Positions 12,050 through 23,499 of a stretch of 64,000 nucleotides of DNA are shown here, piece after piece. Every line of letters starts with the position of its first letter. Positions within the stretch are counted from its first letter, which is position 1. Source of the stretch: Cymbomonas tetramitiformis. Its lineage: Eukaryota; Chlorophyta; Pyramimonadophyceae; Pyramimonadales; Pyramimonadaceae. A model generated the notes under the pieces. It made no database searches. It had not been told where the DNA came from and saw only the letters and a list, made by a program, of their open reading frames with translations. A program made the translations under genes and the position numbers. The stretch is from positions 1 to 64,000 of the forward strand of contig LGRX02026028.1 of assembly GCA_001247695.2 (NCBI GenBank). The letters are read 5' to 3'.

Positions 12050-14299
12050 ACTATTGCTGCCATGTGCCACGACTTCGACCATGCGGGTCAAACATGCTAC
12101 AAGATAAACCATCGGCACCTGGAACGTAAGACGCCACCTGGCGCATTGAATAATTTGGAGCGTCCCCAGGCCTTTCCACCTTGTTTGCTTGATGCGCTGG
12201 GCGATGTTCCTTCCGCACCCACAGCGTGCAATCATCATGAAAGGTCGGAAAATTGGTGATAAGCACTCGTCCCACTCGGTTGAAATCCACCTGTAGCAAT
12301 GTGGAGTGCAGCCATATCAGAAAACTCGATACCTACAGCGCAGTGGCAAGCTGTTGCTTCCCCATGCTGGGGCCGCGCCTCTTTCAGAAGCGCTGGAGAC
12401 TCGCTTACTGGAGTCTTGAAGCAACGCGGCAATGCGCCAGAGTTGGGGGACCAGAGAAGACATCTAGTGAATGCAACTGAGGGCGAGGCAGCGTGCTTGT
12501 GCATCCTCACTATCATTTTCAACTTACCATCAGCTTCTCACGAAATGCTGCGTCGGCAGTAGCAGGGGTTCCGTGCTCCAGTGGTGGATACTCCCCCGGC
12601 TCCCCGGCTCCCTGAACGGCCCTCCCTAGCTCCTCTCCCTCACCCATCCATGACCTTTTCTCATCTCGGATGCTCGATTTCCCCTCTACTTGCAGCATAT
12701 CTGTCTGGTCACGGCAGGACTCGGCTGCCGTGTAGAGCGATATACCGCATTGAACAATGTGGTGGCAAAGGTTTAAAACAGGATGTGCTCCCCAGGCGCT
12801 TCTTTGAACCCGCAACCCTGTACACAATATCCTCCTTGATATTGAGGATGAACCCCTCTGATACCCAATCTGTCTCATGACCATCTGAACTGCACCACAG
12901 CTGTCATTCTAAGCCTTGAATGTGCCTGGATATGGCTGAGCACAATGCGTGGTGCGTATCACCTGCAGCAGCATGTGCAAGATGATGCACACCGCATCGG
13001 CCCAAGCTGCAATTCACATAAAGAGAAAGCTTTCCGAGCCATTGGATCAGCGCTTTGCAGGCCCGGTGTGCGCACCTCTTCCCATTCGCCAATGTAAACC
13101 ACTTGATCACCCATGTAGTTCATCAGAGCGTCATAGGCCATCGGATTGTCGCTAGGGGGCCAACACAAGAACAGTGTGCGCTCCTTGTGCATCCTGTGGC
13201 CGAAAAATCCCAGGTGCCGCATAAAGTATAATGTATATCGACGGTCCGATTGCAAACCTTTCAAAAGTGTTGAAGTCGATGCAGCAGCTGGTGCAGTGCA
13301 GGGATAGCCCACGGGGTTAGCACCTCATCGGAGATGCAGCAGCTGGTGCTGTGCAGGGATAGCCTACGGGGTTAGCACCTCGTCATCGGAGAGGCACATG
13401 CACAACTGAAGCAAGCAACGCCTGGCGTTCAATAGCCGATCCACAATTCATGCTAAGCTATGTGATGTAAAGGATGTAAAGTGGGAAAATCTTCCCACAC
13501 GTGGGCATGGACTCAGACGGTGGTGAATGGTCCGCCCCCATGGTTGCGACTGCATCTTAAGGGTAGATGATAAGCCGGGATCTTTCTGTGATTCAGGGGG
13601 GTGACTGCCGTGCACCTTGTACAATCTGCTCCTCCTCTCAAAATCGGAGCATGCCGGATATGATGCAACTTTGTGCCTGCCACATGTACGCGTTGACGAC
13701 GCTCAGCCAATAAAAAAAGAGCACGCACTTGTGAGCGAACGTGGACATCGCGAGAAATGCCTGGGAGACCCTGGATGGCGCGCCACCACACCTGAGGCGG
13801 TACACGATTCTGTGGCATCGGTGGCGTCTAGATCGTACAGCACACAGTCAACTGCGTGCCGCGCCTGGAGCAACAAGGATGCCAGCCCCACCTCCCCCCA
13901 TCGGCCACTCCCATTCCAGCTCACCTCCAATTCACACCCATCCGGCGACCCTCGCCAGCCTTTCCACCGCGATAAATGGGTCTTCCCATATCGCCGTCAC
14001 TGGGAAACCACTGCACGGTCGGTCAGGACCAACATACTCAATATATCGAGGAGCTGAGTGAGTGCAGGGCCTCCAGGTGGCCAGCGCGACATTTGGTGCT
14101 GCCGAATTTCCGCCCTGGCCCATTTCTTGTTTCTCCAGGTTTGCAGCAGGAACCACCCCGGACAGTCCCCTTTGTAAGGCGCAGGCTGTGAGAGGTCAGA
14201 TGATGCAAACACTGCCCTGTCGGGGGCGTGCTCTGAGAGGGGTGAGAGCACCTTCAACAGCTTGGCCCAGTAGCCACTCCCTGCTCCAATCTCCACAAT
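12050..14299 (-). CDS. AdoMet methyltransferase-like domain, several exons (minus strand)
   Basis: Three exon-like blocks in order on the minus strand carry consecutive pieces of one conserved domain. Exon 14299-14252 (48 nt, after TTCAG, before GTGCTC) encodes IVEIGAGSGYWAKLLK, the glycine-rich AdoMet-binding motif I. Exon 13193-13076 (after GGCCACAG, ends GAG|GTGCGC) encodes TLFLCWPPSDNPMAYDAL then VVYIGEWEE, a block common in uncharacterised eukaryotic and bacterial 'LLCWPP' proteins. The block from 12290 (after GCTACAG) encodes FNRVGRVLITNFPTFHDDCTLWVRK, the usual C-terminal signature, and stays open to about 12050. Phases do not close between all three, so at least one exon is missing. 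It may be the 3' part of the TPR gene upstream on the same strand. The substrate is unknown. Confidence 0.5.
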
Positions 14300-15799
14300 C
14301 TGAACGCCCCAAACGTAGCCGCCACACCACTCACCGTCACCACACATCCTGGTGCCTTACAGCTCTCCAATGAGGAGCGTGCATCATTCTTAATCTCAGT
14401 CCGCCGCCGCAAGCGATGGCAGATCGCATACTGAGCTGGCGGCGCCGGAATCGAAAAAGAAAGCAGACGAGCCGGCAGGCACGCGAGGGCGGGGAGCGTG
14501 GGCGCCGAGCGCCACCTGGCCGCGACTGAACTCCGCAACCACTCGGAGCACGTCCTGGTTGGGTACCCCGAACGAGAAATGGCAGCACAATGGCATCCGC
14601 ACCTGCCACCATCCCCGCCCGCCTCCACCCTGCCGGTTGCCCTCCCGGTCCCACAAACAGAGAAGAGAGCGCACTCTGGCATCCACATCGACCACATCCC
14701 TCGCCGCCACTGACTCTGCACGCCGTACGTATCTGCGCAAATGGGACGGTGTAAAATGGCGTCCGCGCCCTTGGCCTCCAACAACCCCCCTTGCCCTCCC
14801 CGCCCCTGCTCAAACGTAGTCCCTTGCTATGCTCTTTGCATTTGCCTTCGCTCTCCCGCCCTCATCGTCCCCCTGGCGACGAAGCAACACAAAATTGCAC
14901 AATAATATCGGCGCATGCCCCAAGCCCCTCTTCAGGAGGGGATCCCGCATCTCCCCTCGAACCACTGTCACAGCTCTCGATCTGCAGAGTACCACTTGCT
15001 GTTTAAAGCAATCTATAACCACATCTTGACCTGCAATGAGCCTTCAAAACTGCCTGGGAATCTTTGTGGAAAGGAGAACTGTCTAGACCTGCTGTGGGAT
15101 CTTCAGCGGTCGCTGCCCAAACTCCGGTAGCACCCTTCCTAGCTGAAAGTCAGACGCATCGCGGTGCATATTTGTTACATCAAAGGGCTGAGCAGTGGCG
15201 ATAGGTAGAGAGGGCTCCGCTCCCTTGTAAACAATGGCCCCACACCCTGGAGAGGGATGTCTTATTTATTTATCGGTGTATGCCCCCCTTCCACTCCCCC
15301 TGTGCCCTTCTCGCCCTGTTCTGTGAAGCAAGCCTGACCCATGGCTTCCCTGCTCCCCGTCTCGAGGTACCAAACGCGGGGAACTCAGTGAGTCTTCGGG
15401 CGTTGGAAAGGAAGGGGGGGCCATGGCCTCCCATTGAGAACCTTATTTCCCCATTCCACGAAGTCTTGGGTGACATAGCCACCTCCGCCATCAGCGACTG
15501 GGACCACCTGCCCACCCTGCGCAAGTGCCTTCGCCTCTTTCTCTGTGTACACACTGCGCCACACCGGGGAACACCCACCGCTGGCAGCAATTAAAAATGT
15601 ATAATGGTCTTTCCGCGCATCCCTGAGCCGCCCTGTGTCAAAGTAGATGGATGCGGCGCAAAGATATGAACATGCGCATCGCTATACGGGCCACCGTGAG
15701 CACTGCCGCGGCCTGCACTTGTAGCCGGGGATTGCAAGGGGGCGCTCAGTAATGCTGAAGAACGCTTCCGCCTGCTTCAGGCAGAGATGGGGTGCACCA

Positions 15800-16032
15800 C
15801 ATGATAGTCACCAGCCACACCGGACACGCGGTGGCACGGATGAGTCACCAGCCATACACCGGACACGCGGTGGCACTGATAGGCACCAGCCATACACCGG
15901 ACACGCGGTGGCACTGATAGTCACCAGCCATACACCGGACACGCGGTGGCACTGATAGGCACCAGCCACACACCGGACACGCGGTGGCACGGATAGTCAC
16001 CAGCCATGCACCGGACACGCGGTGGCACTGAT
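15800..16032. repeat. minisatellite, about 36-37 bp unit, about 6 copies
   Basis: Tandem copies of a unit containing CACCAGCCATACACCGGACA and CGCGGTGGCACTGAT. Long ORFs crossing it on both strands are periodic and not genes. Confidence 0.9.
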
Positions 16033-16175
16033 GATGCTCGTGTGCTGCTACGTTTAAAAGCAGCTTCCCCGAACACCACAGCCCCGCGTGCGCTAATGAG
16101 GCGCGTGTACAGGCGGTGCCTGAGCTCGCGGGGGTGGCCACTGAGCCAACCTGGTGGTAGAGAAGGGTCGCTCAC

Positions 16176-16324
16176 CATGTTCCGAAGTCGTGCGGGGTCT
16201 CCTTAATGACCGCCCGGACCAGCCAGTCATACTCCACCTCGCCGCGCTCGTGGGGAGGGGAGCAGACGACATTTGCCGGGCGCTGCAGGTCGTCGATGAG
16301 ATACTTCGGGATTGCCTGGAAGGC
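16176..16324 (-). CDS. putative exon, unknown protein
   Basis: A 149-nt open block lies between an acceptor (GTGCGCAG) at 16325 and a donor (ACATG|GTGAGCG) at 16176. It encodes FQAIPKYLIDDLQRP...VEYDWLVRAVIKETPHDFG. It is on the strand of the TPR and methyltransferase exons and between them, so it may belong to the same gene. No family was recognised. Confidence 0.35.
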
Positions 16325-18031
16325 CTGCGCACTCCCCGCCACTCCCGCGAGCCCGCATGACCCTTCATCCTGGAAGCAAATTGTATACAGTAGAGGGGGG
16401 ACCCGCAAGCGTCGATCATGTGGCCCCCACACTTCGGGACACCTAACCGGACTCTACGGAGCTCATTAGTGGAGAACGGGACGCCCTAAGCCTCCCTGAG
16501 CCACTCGAGCGCCTTTCCAACTGCACTGCCGGTGCACTGCTGCTGTGCCTCTGAAGTCGGTTCACCTCTACCCCCCAAACTGCCCGAGCCATCTCCCAAA
16601 TTACCATACCTGTTCTCAGCACCACCGCCATCCTCCCTGCCTGCCCCAAAGCCTGGTCTCAAGAGAGCTTGTCCACCCACCACACATCCGGTGTTCCAAA
16701 GGGCTGTCCCAAGAGGCTGCGGACGATACACCTAATTCCTTCCTTCTGACCGTGAGCGCCCGCCACCGACCTGTGCTTGCAACCCCCTACGCCCAACACC
16801 AGCTCTCTGGGACTGAAGCGCTTGCGCTGGGCATCATAGTAAGCGGCGGTCCTGAGTGATGTGCTCTGCAACTGCACTGCAACTGTTGTTCTGCACTGAT
16901 TCTACTTGGGGTCCTATCCCCATATGCGCCTGTGTGTCCCAAGCCCTCCCGGTGGCCGACAGTTCACCAACCGCTCGCCGCCTTCCCGACAGCTGCTGAT
17001 CACTGTTAGTTCCTGCACGGCCAAAAACCTCGCCACGTGGGCAGGGACGCTGACGAGACGCCGTATGCTAATGTGCAACCTGTTGTAATTGGTTATCGCT
17101 GCCGGGATGGGCTCCCAGGCTTTGAGGGGCCCGGCATGTGTCAACTCCATCCACCACCCCTCCACTCACACCTCGCTCAGCACCCTCCCCACAAGTTTCC
17201 CCCATGCCAACAGCCCCCTCAAGAAGCTGAGCAACCCGCTTGCCCCCATCAGATTGGCCACCCCTTCCTTGGCCAAGGCCATCGCCTGCTCTGGTGAGGC
17301 CCCGCTCTGCTCCTGAGTCTAGACCCCGCGCTCTGGGCGCGGCGATAAAAGGTCATCCCCCTTTGCCAAGATACCCCGGCCGCTCGGGTGCTGAGGCCGC
17401 TTGGCTGGGCCCGCTTGCGCCCACAGACACCTCTGCAAACCGAGCCTCCGCGGTAACCAGTCCCTGACCCTCCGCCACAAGAAGATTCTCTGCTTCTTAC
17501 TGCACATCCTCCATACTCTCGAAGAGCCGTGATGTCATCCTTCCTGCCTCGCCTGCCCCACCGGAAGCCTGCCCGGACTGTCCATGTTGCGTTCCGCTAG
17601 ACCCTTGCGTCCCACCGCCATGACCATCCCTAAAAACCCTAAATCATGGGTACCTCTTCACTGCCCACGTCAAGCTATGCGGCACACACCTGCAGCAGTC
17701 GTTCCTTGTCCTCCGCGTACTGCATCCCGCCGATAGCATCCAGCTGCACACACCACCGGCAGCCCCCTGCCCGGTTGTGGGCACGAGGAAAGCAAGAAGC
17801 AGACACTGTACAGCAGCGCCGAGCCGGAAGGTATTGGGCGCGCAGGCGTTGCCCATGAGCACCGAGCAGGCGAGGCGACATCTCAGGCGCAATGCATAAT
17901 GTTCTGGTGGATGCCCATTGGAATAGGATAGGGGGGGAGGGAATAGGGAATGTAAGCACAGCACACACGCCGGCTACCTCAGGAATGCGATTCTTAGCCC
18001 TTAGGGAGATGCAACGCCGCTCCCGACACAC

Positions 18032-21000
18032 CTGAAACTGAGCGACGCGCTCGACTCTCTGTGCGGTGCACCTCCGCAAGGTCTTCTCAATCTCCGTCAG
18101 CATGGTGGCCAGCTTCGGGTTCCTGCAACGAAACGTAAACGCAGACGGCGGCTCGCATCAGCCGCGTAGGGCATGATGCTTGCATCGGCGACGGCAGATG
18201 GCATTAGCGTGAAGCGGCTGACAGCAACCTGCGGCCGCGGTGTGGGGGGCTCCATTTAGCGTGCACTTCCACCTAGGAGATAACAGCGGAGGCCACAGCA
18301 AGCCTGTGTGCAAGAACGGGGGTAGGGGCACACTCTGCACAGCCCCGGCGCTGCAGCGCGAAGGCGTTGAAGTTCCGGCACACTTGTGCGGCCTCCTGGA
18401 GCTCCCCGAGCCCCTTGAGAGCGCACGCCAGCCGCATCGCCCCCTTTGTGTTGCCGTAGTCCCACTGCGCTCCCAGCCAACCCTCCGCCCCTTCATGCAG
18501 CCGCTCCTGCAGGGCTTCGTGCTGACGAGGCCGCAGCTCCACTGTCACAAGCCGACATCAAGGCGCCGCCCTCCAGAGCGCCTCACAGCAGCGCGCGTGC
18601 CACCCCCTTCCGCAGCGCCAATACGGCCTCCGACTGATCCAAACCCCAAACCCCCAAATAAACCCTTCCACGGCGCCAATACGGCCGCCGACTGATCCAA
18701 ACCGCCAAGGGCTACTCCTCCCCATGCGCCCACACCCGCAAGCCCCGTGCATGCCACCTCAGCCTGGCGTGTGGCAAACAGTGCACTTGGCACCCCCTCC
18801 CCATGCTCCCACACCTGCAAGCCCCGTGCATGCCACCTCAGCCTGGCGTGTGGCAAACAGTGCACTTGGCACCCCCTCCCCATGCTCCCACACCTGCAAG
18901 CCCCGTGCATGCCACCTCAGCCTGGCGTGTGGCTAACAGTGCACGTGGCACCCCCTCCCACACCCGCAAGCCCCGTGCATGCCACCTCAGCCTGGCGTGT
19001 GGCTAACAGTGCACTTGGCACCCCCTCCCACGAGCAGATGCAGAGTGCCGCAACGGGAAAAGACTTCGATCGCAGCGGGCAGGAGTAAGGGACCAATCCG
19101 CGCGAAGGAGTATGGCGGTTGCGACTTGCAAGGACAAGACAACTCTTTTGCACTGTGGAAAGGCCGCGGGCACCTTCAGCGCAGTGTCCGCATCGCGTCG
19201 GCACTCCGCATACATTTGCAACTCGAGATATGCGGCCGCCTGCAAGAACCCCCACTCACCTTAGCACGGCCAGCCACCGCCTGCCGTGTAACGCCACTCA
19301 CCTTAGCACGGCCTGCCACCGCCTGCCGTGTAACGTCACTTACCACAGCACGACCAGCCACCGCCTGCCGTGTAACGCCACTTACCACAGCAAGGCCAGC
19401 CACCGCCTGCCGTAACGCCACTTACCACAGCACGGCCAGCCACCGCCACCGTGTAACGCCACTTACCACAGCAAGGCCAGCCACCGCCTGCCGTGTAACG
19501 CCACTTACCACAGCACGGCACAAAACCTGTAGCACTTGTTGCTGCGCGATGCGATGGTGGTGGAAGACCAGCCGCCTGTGCACCGCAGGCTGTTCAAGCG
19601 GCAAAGGTGGGCTGAGGAGACAGGTGAGGTCACACACCCGATTGCTATACAGGGTTGTGAGGTGCGTGAAGCGCTGAGCATGAATACGTTCCGGCCGCGC
19701 CACGAGGGCCCTCGCCCGAGCTGCTGCCTCGTTGGCTCGTGCAGCTCTCACCAGAGGGCTCTTCTCAGGATCTGCACGACCTCCGCCAGGTGTCAACCGC
19801 CGATGGGTGCCTCTGCGCCCCTTCGCTCCATCGCTCGTGACACGTGCCACTTTGTGCCTCTGTCGCTTCTCTCCAAGCAGCCCTCGAACAGGTGGACCAT
19901 TGCACACCAAGAACGGAGCGGCGGGAGGCCAGTGCCTGCCTCACGGGCGTCGCAACGTGCTCCCTCGATACCCCCCGCGCGCGGTGCCTTGGACGGTGTG
20001 CAGGACCTTTTGCTTTGAGCAGCTGCGTGGCACGCGCCTCCGGATCCTGCAGCTCGGCTTTCTTCTCCTCGTACTTGCCTTCTCTGCGCGCCTGCTCCAG
20101 CTGCTCCCGGGCTTGTGCTAGTTGCTGCCCCAGGAGCACCCCCTCGTACCCCCAGCTGGACCTTCCTCCCCCAGCATGCCCTTATAGCCTTGCCCCCTCC
20201 TTCAGCTTACGTGCATATGGGAAACTATTGATTTATATCCCTTGAAGTACGATCCGCACCTGATTGATCTTTAAGTGAAACTCCAGCTCGTCGGTTCGAA
20301 CCCGCTGGAGAGCCGCACTGGTCCGGAGGCCGGCACTCTGCTCAACCTCGGTTCCTTGTAAGCACAGTCCAATCGCCTCCTGTGACGTGGCAGTCGCTGC
20401 CTCAGGGAGGCAGAAACGCCAAGCATGCTCGAAAGGACGGCTGAAGCTCACTTGGATGCGTTTATTGCATCATCACAACAGGTTACACCACACACACGAC
20501 AGCAAGAGACAAACAGTGTGATGCACGTCTTGCTACGGATTAATATAGGTTTTAGAGGGTTCACTTGATCAGTTCAGAACTAGGGTCTCGCTGCGCAGCT
20601 AATAATACTTAAAGCAATCACATAGAAAATGACCATCTTTCCCGGTCGGTACGAAGGGTCAAATCCTTGTTGCATACCTCCATCTGCTCAATTGCAGCAG
20701 AATAGGCTGTTATGGCATCTTTGAATCTGACCTCCCAAAAAGACTGGGCCTTCGTGAGTACAGAGTACAGAAAAAGACGACTACCACAACTCGCTTTACT
20801 CGCAAGTCCGCACGCTTTAGTTTCAGGCATCACCGATACTGCAAGGTACCCGATCCCGGGACACACTCACAGGATCGGGCGTCGAGTTGGACGGTTGCTC
20901 AACTATGTGTGCTGGTTTTGGAGATTGGTACGCAGGAAATCGTTATGGGGCAGTGCCAGGTTGGTGCTGGGGCGCAGCAGCTGATTGATTCACACCTCCG

Positions 21001-22486
21001 CTCGCCAAAGAGTTTGTTGCCCTCCAGCCGCAGATTCACGGGGTCGGTGTCTGCCACCAGCCGGTGCAACTCGGGGTCAGCAGGCTTGGAAAGGTCGCCT
21101 CTCAAAAACTTTCCTCTTGATGTATCGCTTTATCGCGGAGAGATTACCGTGAGAAAAGACGATCACCGTACCGCGCAGGCTTCACACCACGATGCAACTC
21201 GCACCTTCATCCCAGTTATGCCATCATAAAGAACTTGTGGCCACAGGATTGTGTATGCCTGAATGAGTGATATTCGGCTGAACGACTTATCTAAACTGTC
21301 CATGACTACAACCCGAGACAAAGTAGCTTGGGTCTGATTGCCATGAACAGCTTGGATGCCCTTGAGGGAAACATGTGCCTCAAACAGTCGATTTAAACAG
21401 TCAATGATGGTGCTTCGCAGTGACAGCTTGGAAACTCGAATCAAACTTGCGAGGACAGTCAGGCTAGAGCCTCGAAAGGGCGCACTCAAGGCGTGGACTC
21501 ACCTTCTGGCGGCACATAGGTGGCGTCCTGTTCTACGTCTGGCTTTCTCGCTGATTTGAATATCCCTTTGCAGGCTTCCTCCGCTCGCCCAGAGGGTTGA
21601 GCTGCGGGCTTCGCTTCCTCTGTGAGGTCAACGGCCAGACACGATCGCAGGAAAACGCTTCAGTGTACGACTCGTATTTGCAGCGCTACAGAGTCACCAA
21701 AACTTTGCGTCGACGGGTGAAGTGGCGTTCATATGCACGGATACGCTTGGCAGTCGTCCTTCAAGCAGAAACATCACAGAGGAATAGCCAGCTGCAGATC
21801 GCGCTCAACGCGATATGCGCTATTCTGTCCTGGGCGCGAAGGCTTGACTTTACAGTGAACGAATTACCTATTCTCTCGTGAGGCTTCTTGTCGAAGGACA
21901 CGCCCAGATGAAGGTCCTCGGTCAAATCAAATAATTTGGAGAGAGATATTGCGCACTTTACGTGATCGTAGGTTTCAGAGGGGTCATGATAGTTGTAAAT
22001 TCCAACGACTTTCGCAAGAAAAGTAGATTCAAGGTAAACCACGAGAGATTGAAACGTAGAATCTTTCGAAACTTGGCTTATCACGTGATACCCCACCGTA
22101 AAGTCTCCATGCAGTATGAGCTGCCCTTCGAGAAAGTCTTGAGGGCCTGAAATTCACGAGAACTCGAGTGGCTCAAACATCAAAAATCAAGTGGCTTGTT
22201 TCTGCCTGCTGCGTCACAGGTACGCGTGCATGCGTGCACACATCATGATGTGTTTAACACCTGGGGAGGTCGTACTGCTCGCGGGTGCGTGCTCAGCCTC
22301 TTGATCGCGTTCAATTCGTCCAGGCGTCTCTTGCGCTGGTGAGCCACTTCCTGATGCTGAAGGATTTGAGTGCGACGTGCATTTTGAAGGCGAATCGTTC
22401 AAAACTTGCTGAAGATTGCTGAGGTCAATGGAGCGTGTCTTGGGAAGACCAAACAAGTCTTCGGCACTCTTTTCAAAAACAGGCAT
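18032..22486 (-). CDS. TPR-repeat protein gene, at least nine small exons (minus strand)
   Basis: Phase-consistent GT-AG exons are 22486-22261 (ATG start, MPVFEKSAEDLFGLPK), 22146-21868, 21601-21503, 21470-21205, 21108-20996, 20726-20678, 19673-19638, 19239-19174 and 18464 to about 18345. A tentative further one is 18122-18032. From 20996 on, the joined product reads as classical tetratricopeptide repeats: NLRLEGNKLFGERR, FKDAITAYSAAIEQME, LTTLYSNR, AAAYLELQMYAECRRDADT, GNTKGAMRLACALKGLGELQEAA. TPRs build protein-binding scaffolds, often for Hsp70/Hsp90. The upstream half (22486-21205) matches no family I know. Oddities are exons of only 36-66 nt, one apparent 32-nt intron (21471-21502), and a 42-bp minisatellite filling the intron at 19240-19637. 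Linking the upstream half to the TPR part relies on a weak acceptor (GGAAAG) at 21109. Confidence 0.6.
18722..19030. repeat. minisatellite, 79-bp unit, about 4 copies
   Basis: Units start at about 18791, 18870 and 18949, exactly 79 bases apart, with a shortened fourth unit of about 70. Each contains CAAGCCCCGTGCATGCCACC and GCCTGGCGTGTGGC. It lies inside an intron of the TPR gene. Confidence 0.9.
19252..19515. repeat. 42-bp minisatellite in an intron, each unit carrying a splice-donor-like GTAAGT/GTGAGT
   Basis: About six units of CCACCGCCTGCCGTGTAACG plus CCACTTACCACAGCACGGCCAG. Read on the gene strand, each unit contains TGTGGTAAGTGG or CTAAGGTGAGTGG, matching a donor consensus. Confidence 0.85.
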
Positions 22487-22499
22487 GATTGCTTGTAAG

Positions 22500-22871
22500 G
22501 TGTCGGTGGCAGAGTCTCAGGAATTCATGAGTCGATCATGCCTTGATACCAAATGCCCTGAAAGGGGAGCATGTAAGAAGCGTTAATACTGTGGACTCCG
22601 CACTCTCTTACGCGACAGGTCGCATCAGAGCCGAAAACATTAAGGATAGGTAGACGCTCTCCACCTACATGCTACAGTGCGGAGGGGTCCTGACGATTAT
22701 GATGATTAGAGCCCTACACCAATCCTGACGATTATGATGATTTATACACCAATCCTGACGATTATCATTATGATGATTACTCATTGACTGACACCAGATA
22801 AAGATACAGATAATCATAATGGATATAGTTATAGGGGGTTACCGTGTCTACATTATTGATTTTAATTGCTG
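22500..22871. other. intergenic, short CCTGACGATTATGATGATT repeats
   Basis: Near 22690-22790 the phrase CCTGACGATTATGATGATTA occurs three times. Otherwise nothing was recognised. Confidence 0.4.
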
Positions 22872-22881
22872 AAATGACCAT

Positions 22882-23061
22882 TACTCTGGCTGAGACCAGA
22901 GTTTACGAGCTGCGGCCGCTGCGCGGCCGATCGCGATTTTCGACACGACAAGAATCTCGAATGGAAAGCAGCTCGTAAACTCCGGTCTAGTACAGAAAAA
23001 TAAAAAATCCTTAAAAAAGTTTAAAAAAATCCGTCTGGAGGCTCTGGTCTCAGCCAGAGTA
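22882..23061. mobile_element. 180-bp MITE with perfect 20-bp TIRs and 9-bp target duplication (Mutator-type)
   Basis: The ends are TACTCTGGCTGAGACCAGAG (22882-22901) and its exact complement (23042-23061). AATGACCAT flanks both sides (22873-22881 and 23062-23070). A 9-bp target duplication is the hallmark of Mutator-like elements. The interior adds a longer imperfect pairing (TTTACGAGCTG against CAGCTCGTAAA) and a GC-rich core CGGCCGCTGCGCGGCCGATCG. There is no coding capacity, so it must be moved by a transposase encoded elsewhere. Confidence 0.9.
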
Positions 23062-23324
23062 AATGACCATAAATCACTAATTAATTAGAAATGTTTGTTT
23101 TTAGCTTACAGCCAAATATATATTTAGAATTTTTTTAGCTAGTGGAATTTTTCAGGCCGATATTTATTCATTTGTCAGACTTTTTTTTTTTTGCAGCTTG
23201 AATTGACTTCGGAAATTAAGTATTCAACATTTTGAACACAAACTCACAACCTAGAACCTTTTGGTTGTGCTTCTAAAGTGCGGTACCATGTAGCATGGTG
23301 TTTCTCATTCGATTACAATTACTC

Positions 23325-23492
23325 TCGCCAGGCAGAGGTTACGTACGAGACTCGGCCGCTGCGCGGCCGATCGCATTCTCGACATACACGCACCATGAAA
23401 AGCACTCCGGCTTCCACGGAATAAAAAAAATCATTAAACCGGGGGAACCCCCTACTGACGAAGGCTCTGACTTGTGAGACGAGTAAGGTACA
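23325..23492. mobile_element. degraded second copy of the same MITE
   Basis: The identical core CGGCCGCTGCGCGGCCGATCGC lies at about 23343-23365, with a left end TACTCTCGCCAGGCAGAG and a right end GGCTCTGACTTGTGAGACGAGTA that are decayed versions of the 20-bp TIR. The flanking duplication is no longer exact (GATTACAAT against AGGTACAAT). Confidence 0.65.
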
Positions 23493-23499
23493 ATGTAGT

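Noticed and set aside
14254..14819. Overlapping frames of 100-176 codons on the minus and plus strands
   Set aside because: High GC content opens several frames at once; only the short methyltransferase exon at 14252-14299 has a recognisable motif.
20270..20330. tRNA-like GGTTCGAACCC near 20292
   Set aside because: No acceptor stem, anticodon arm or D arm could be folded around it.
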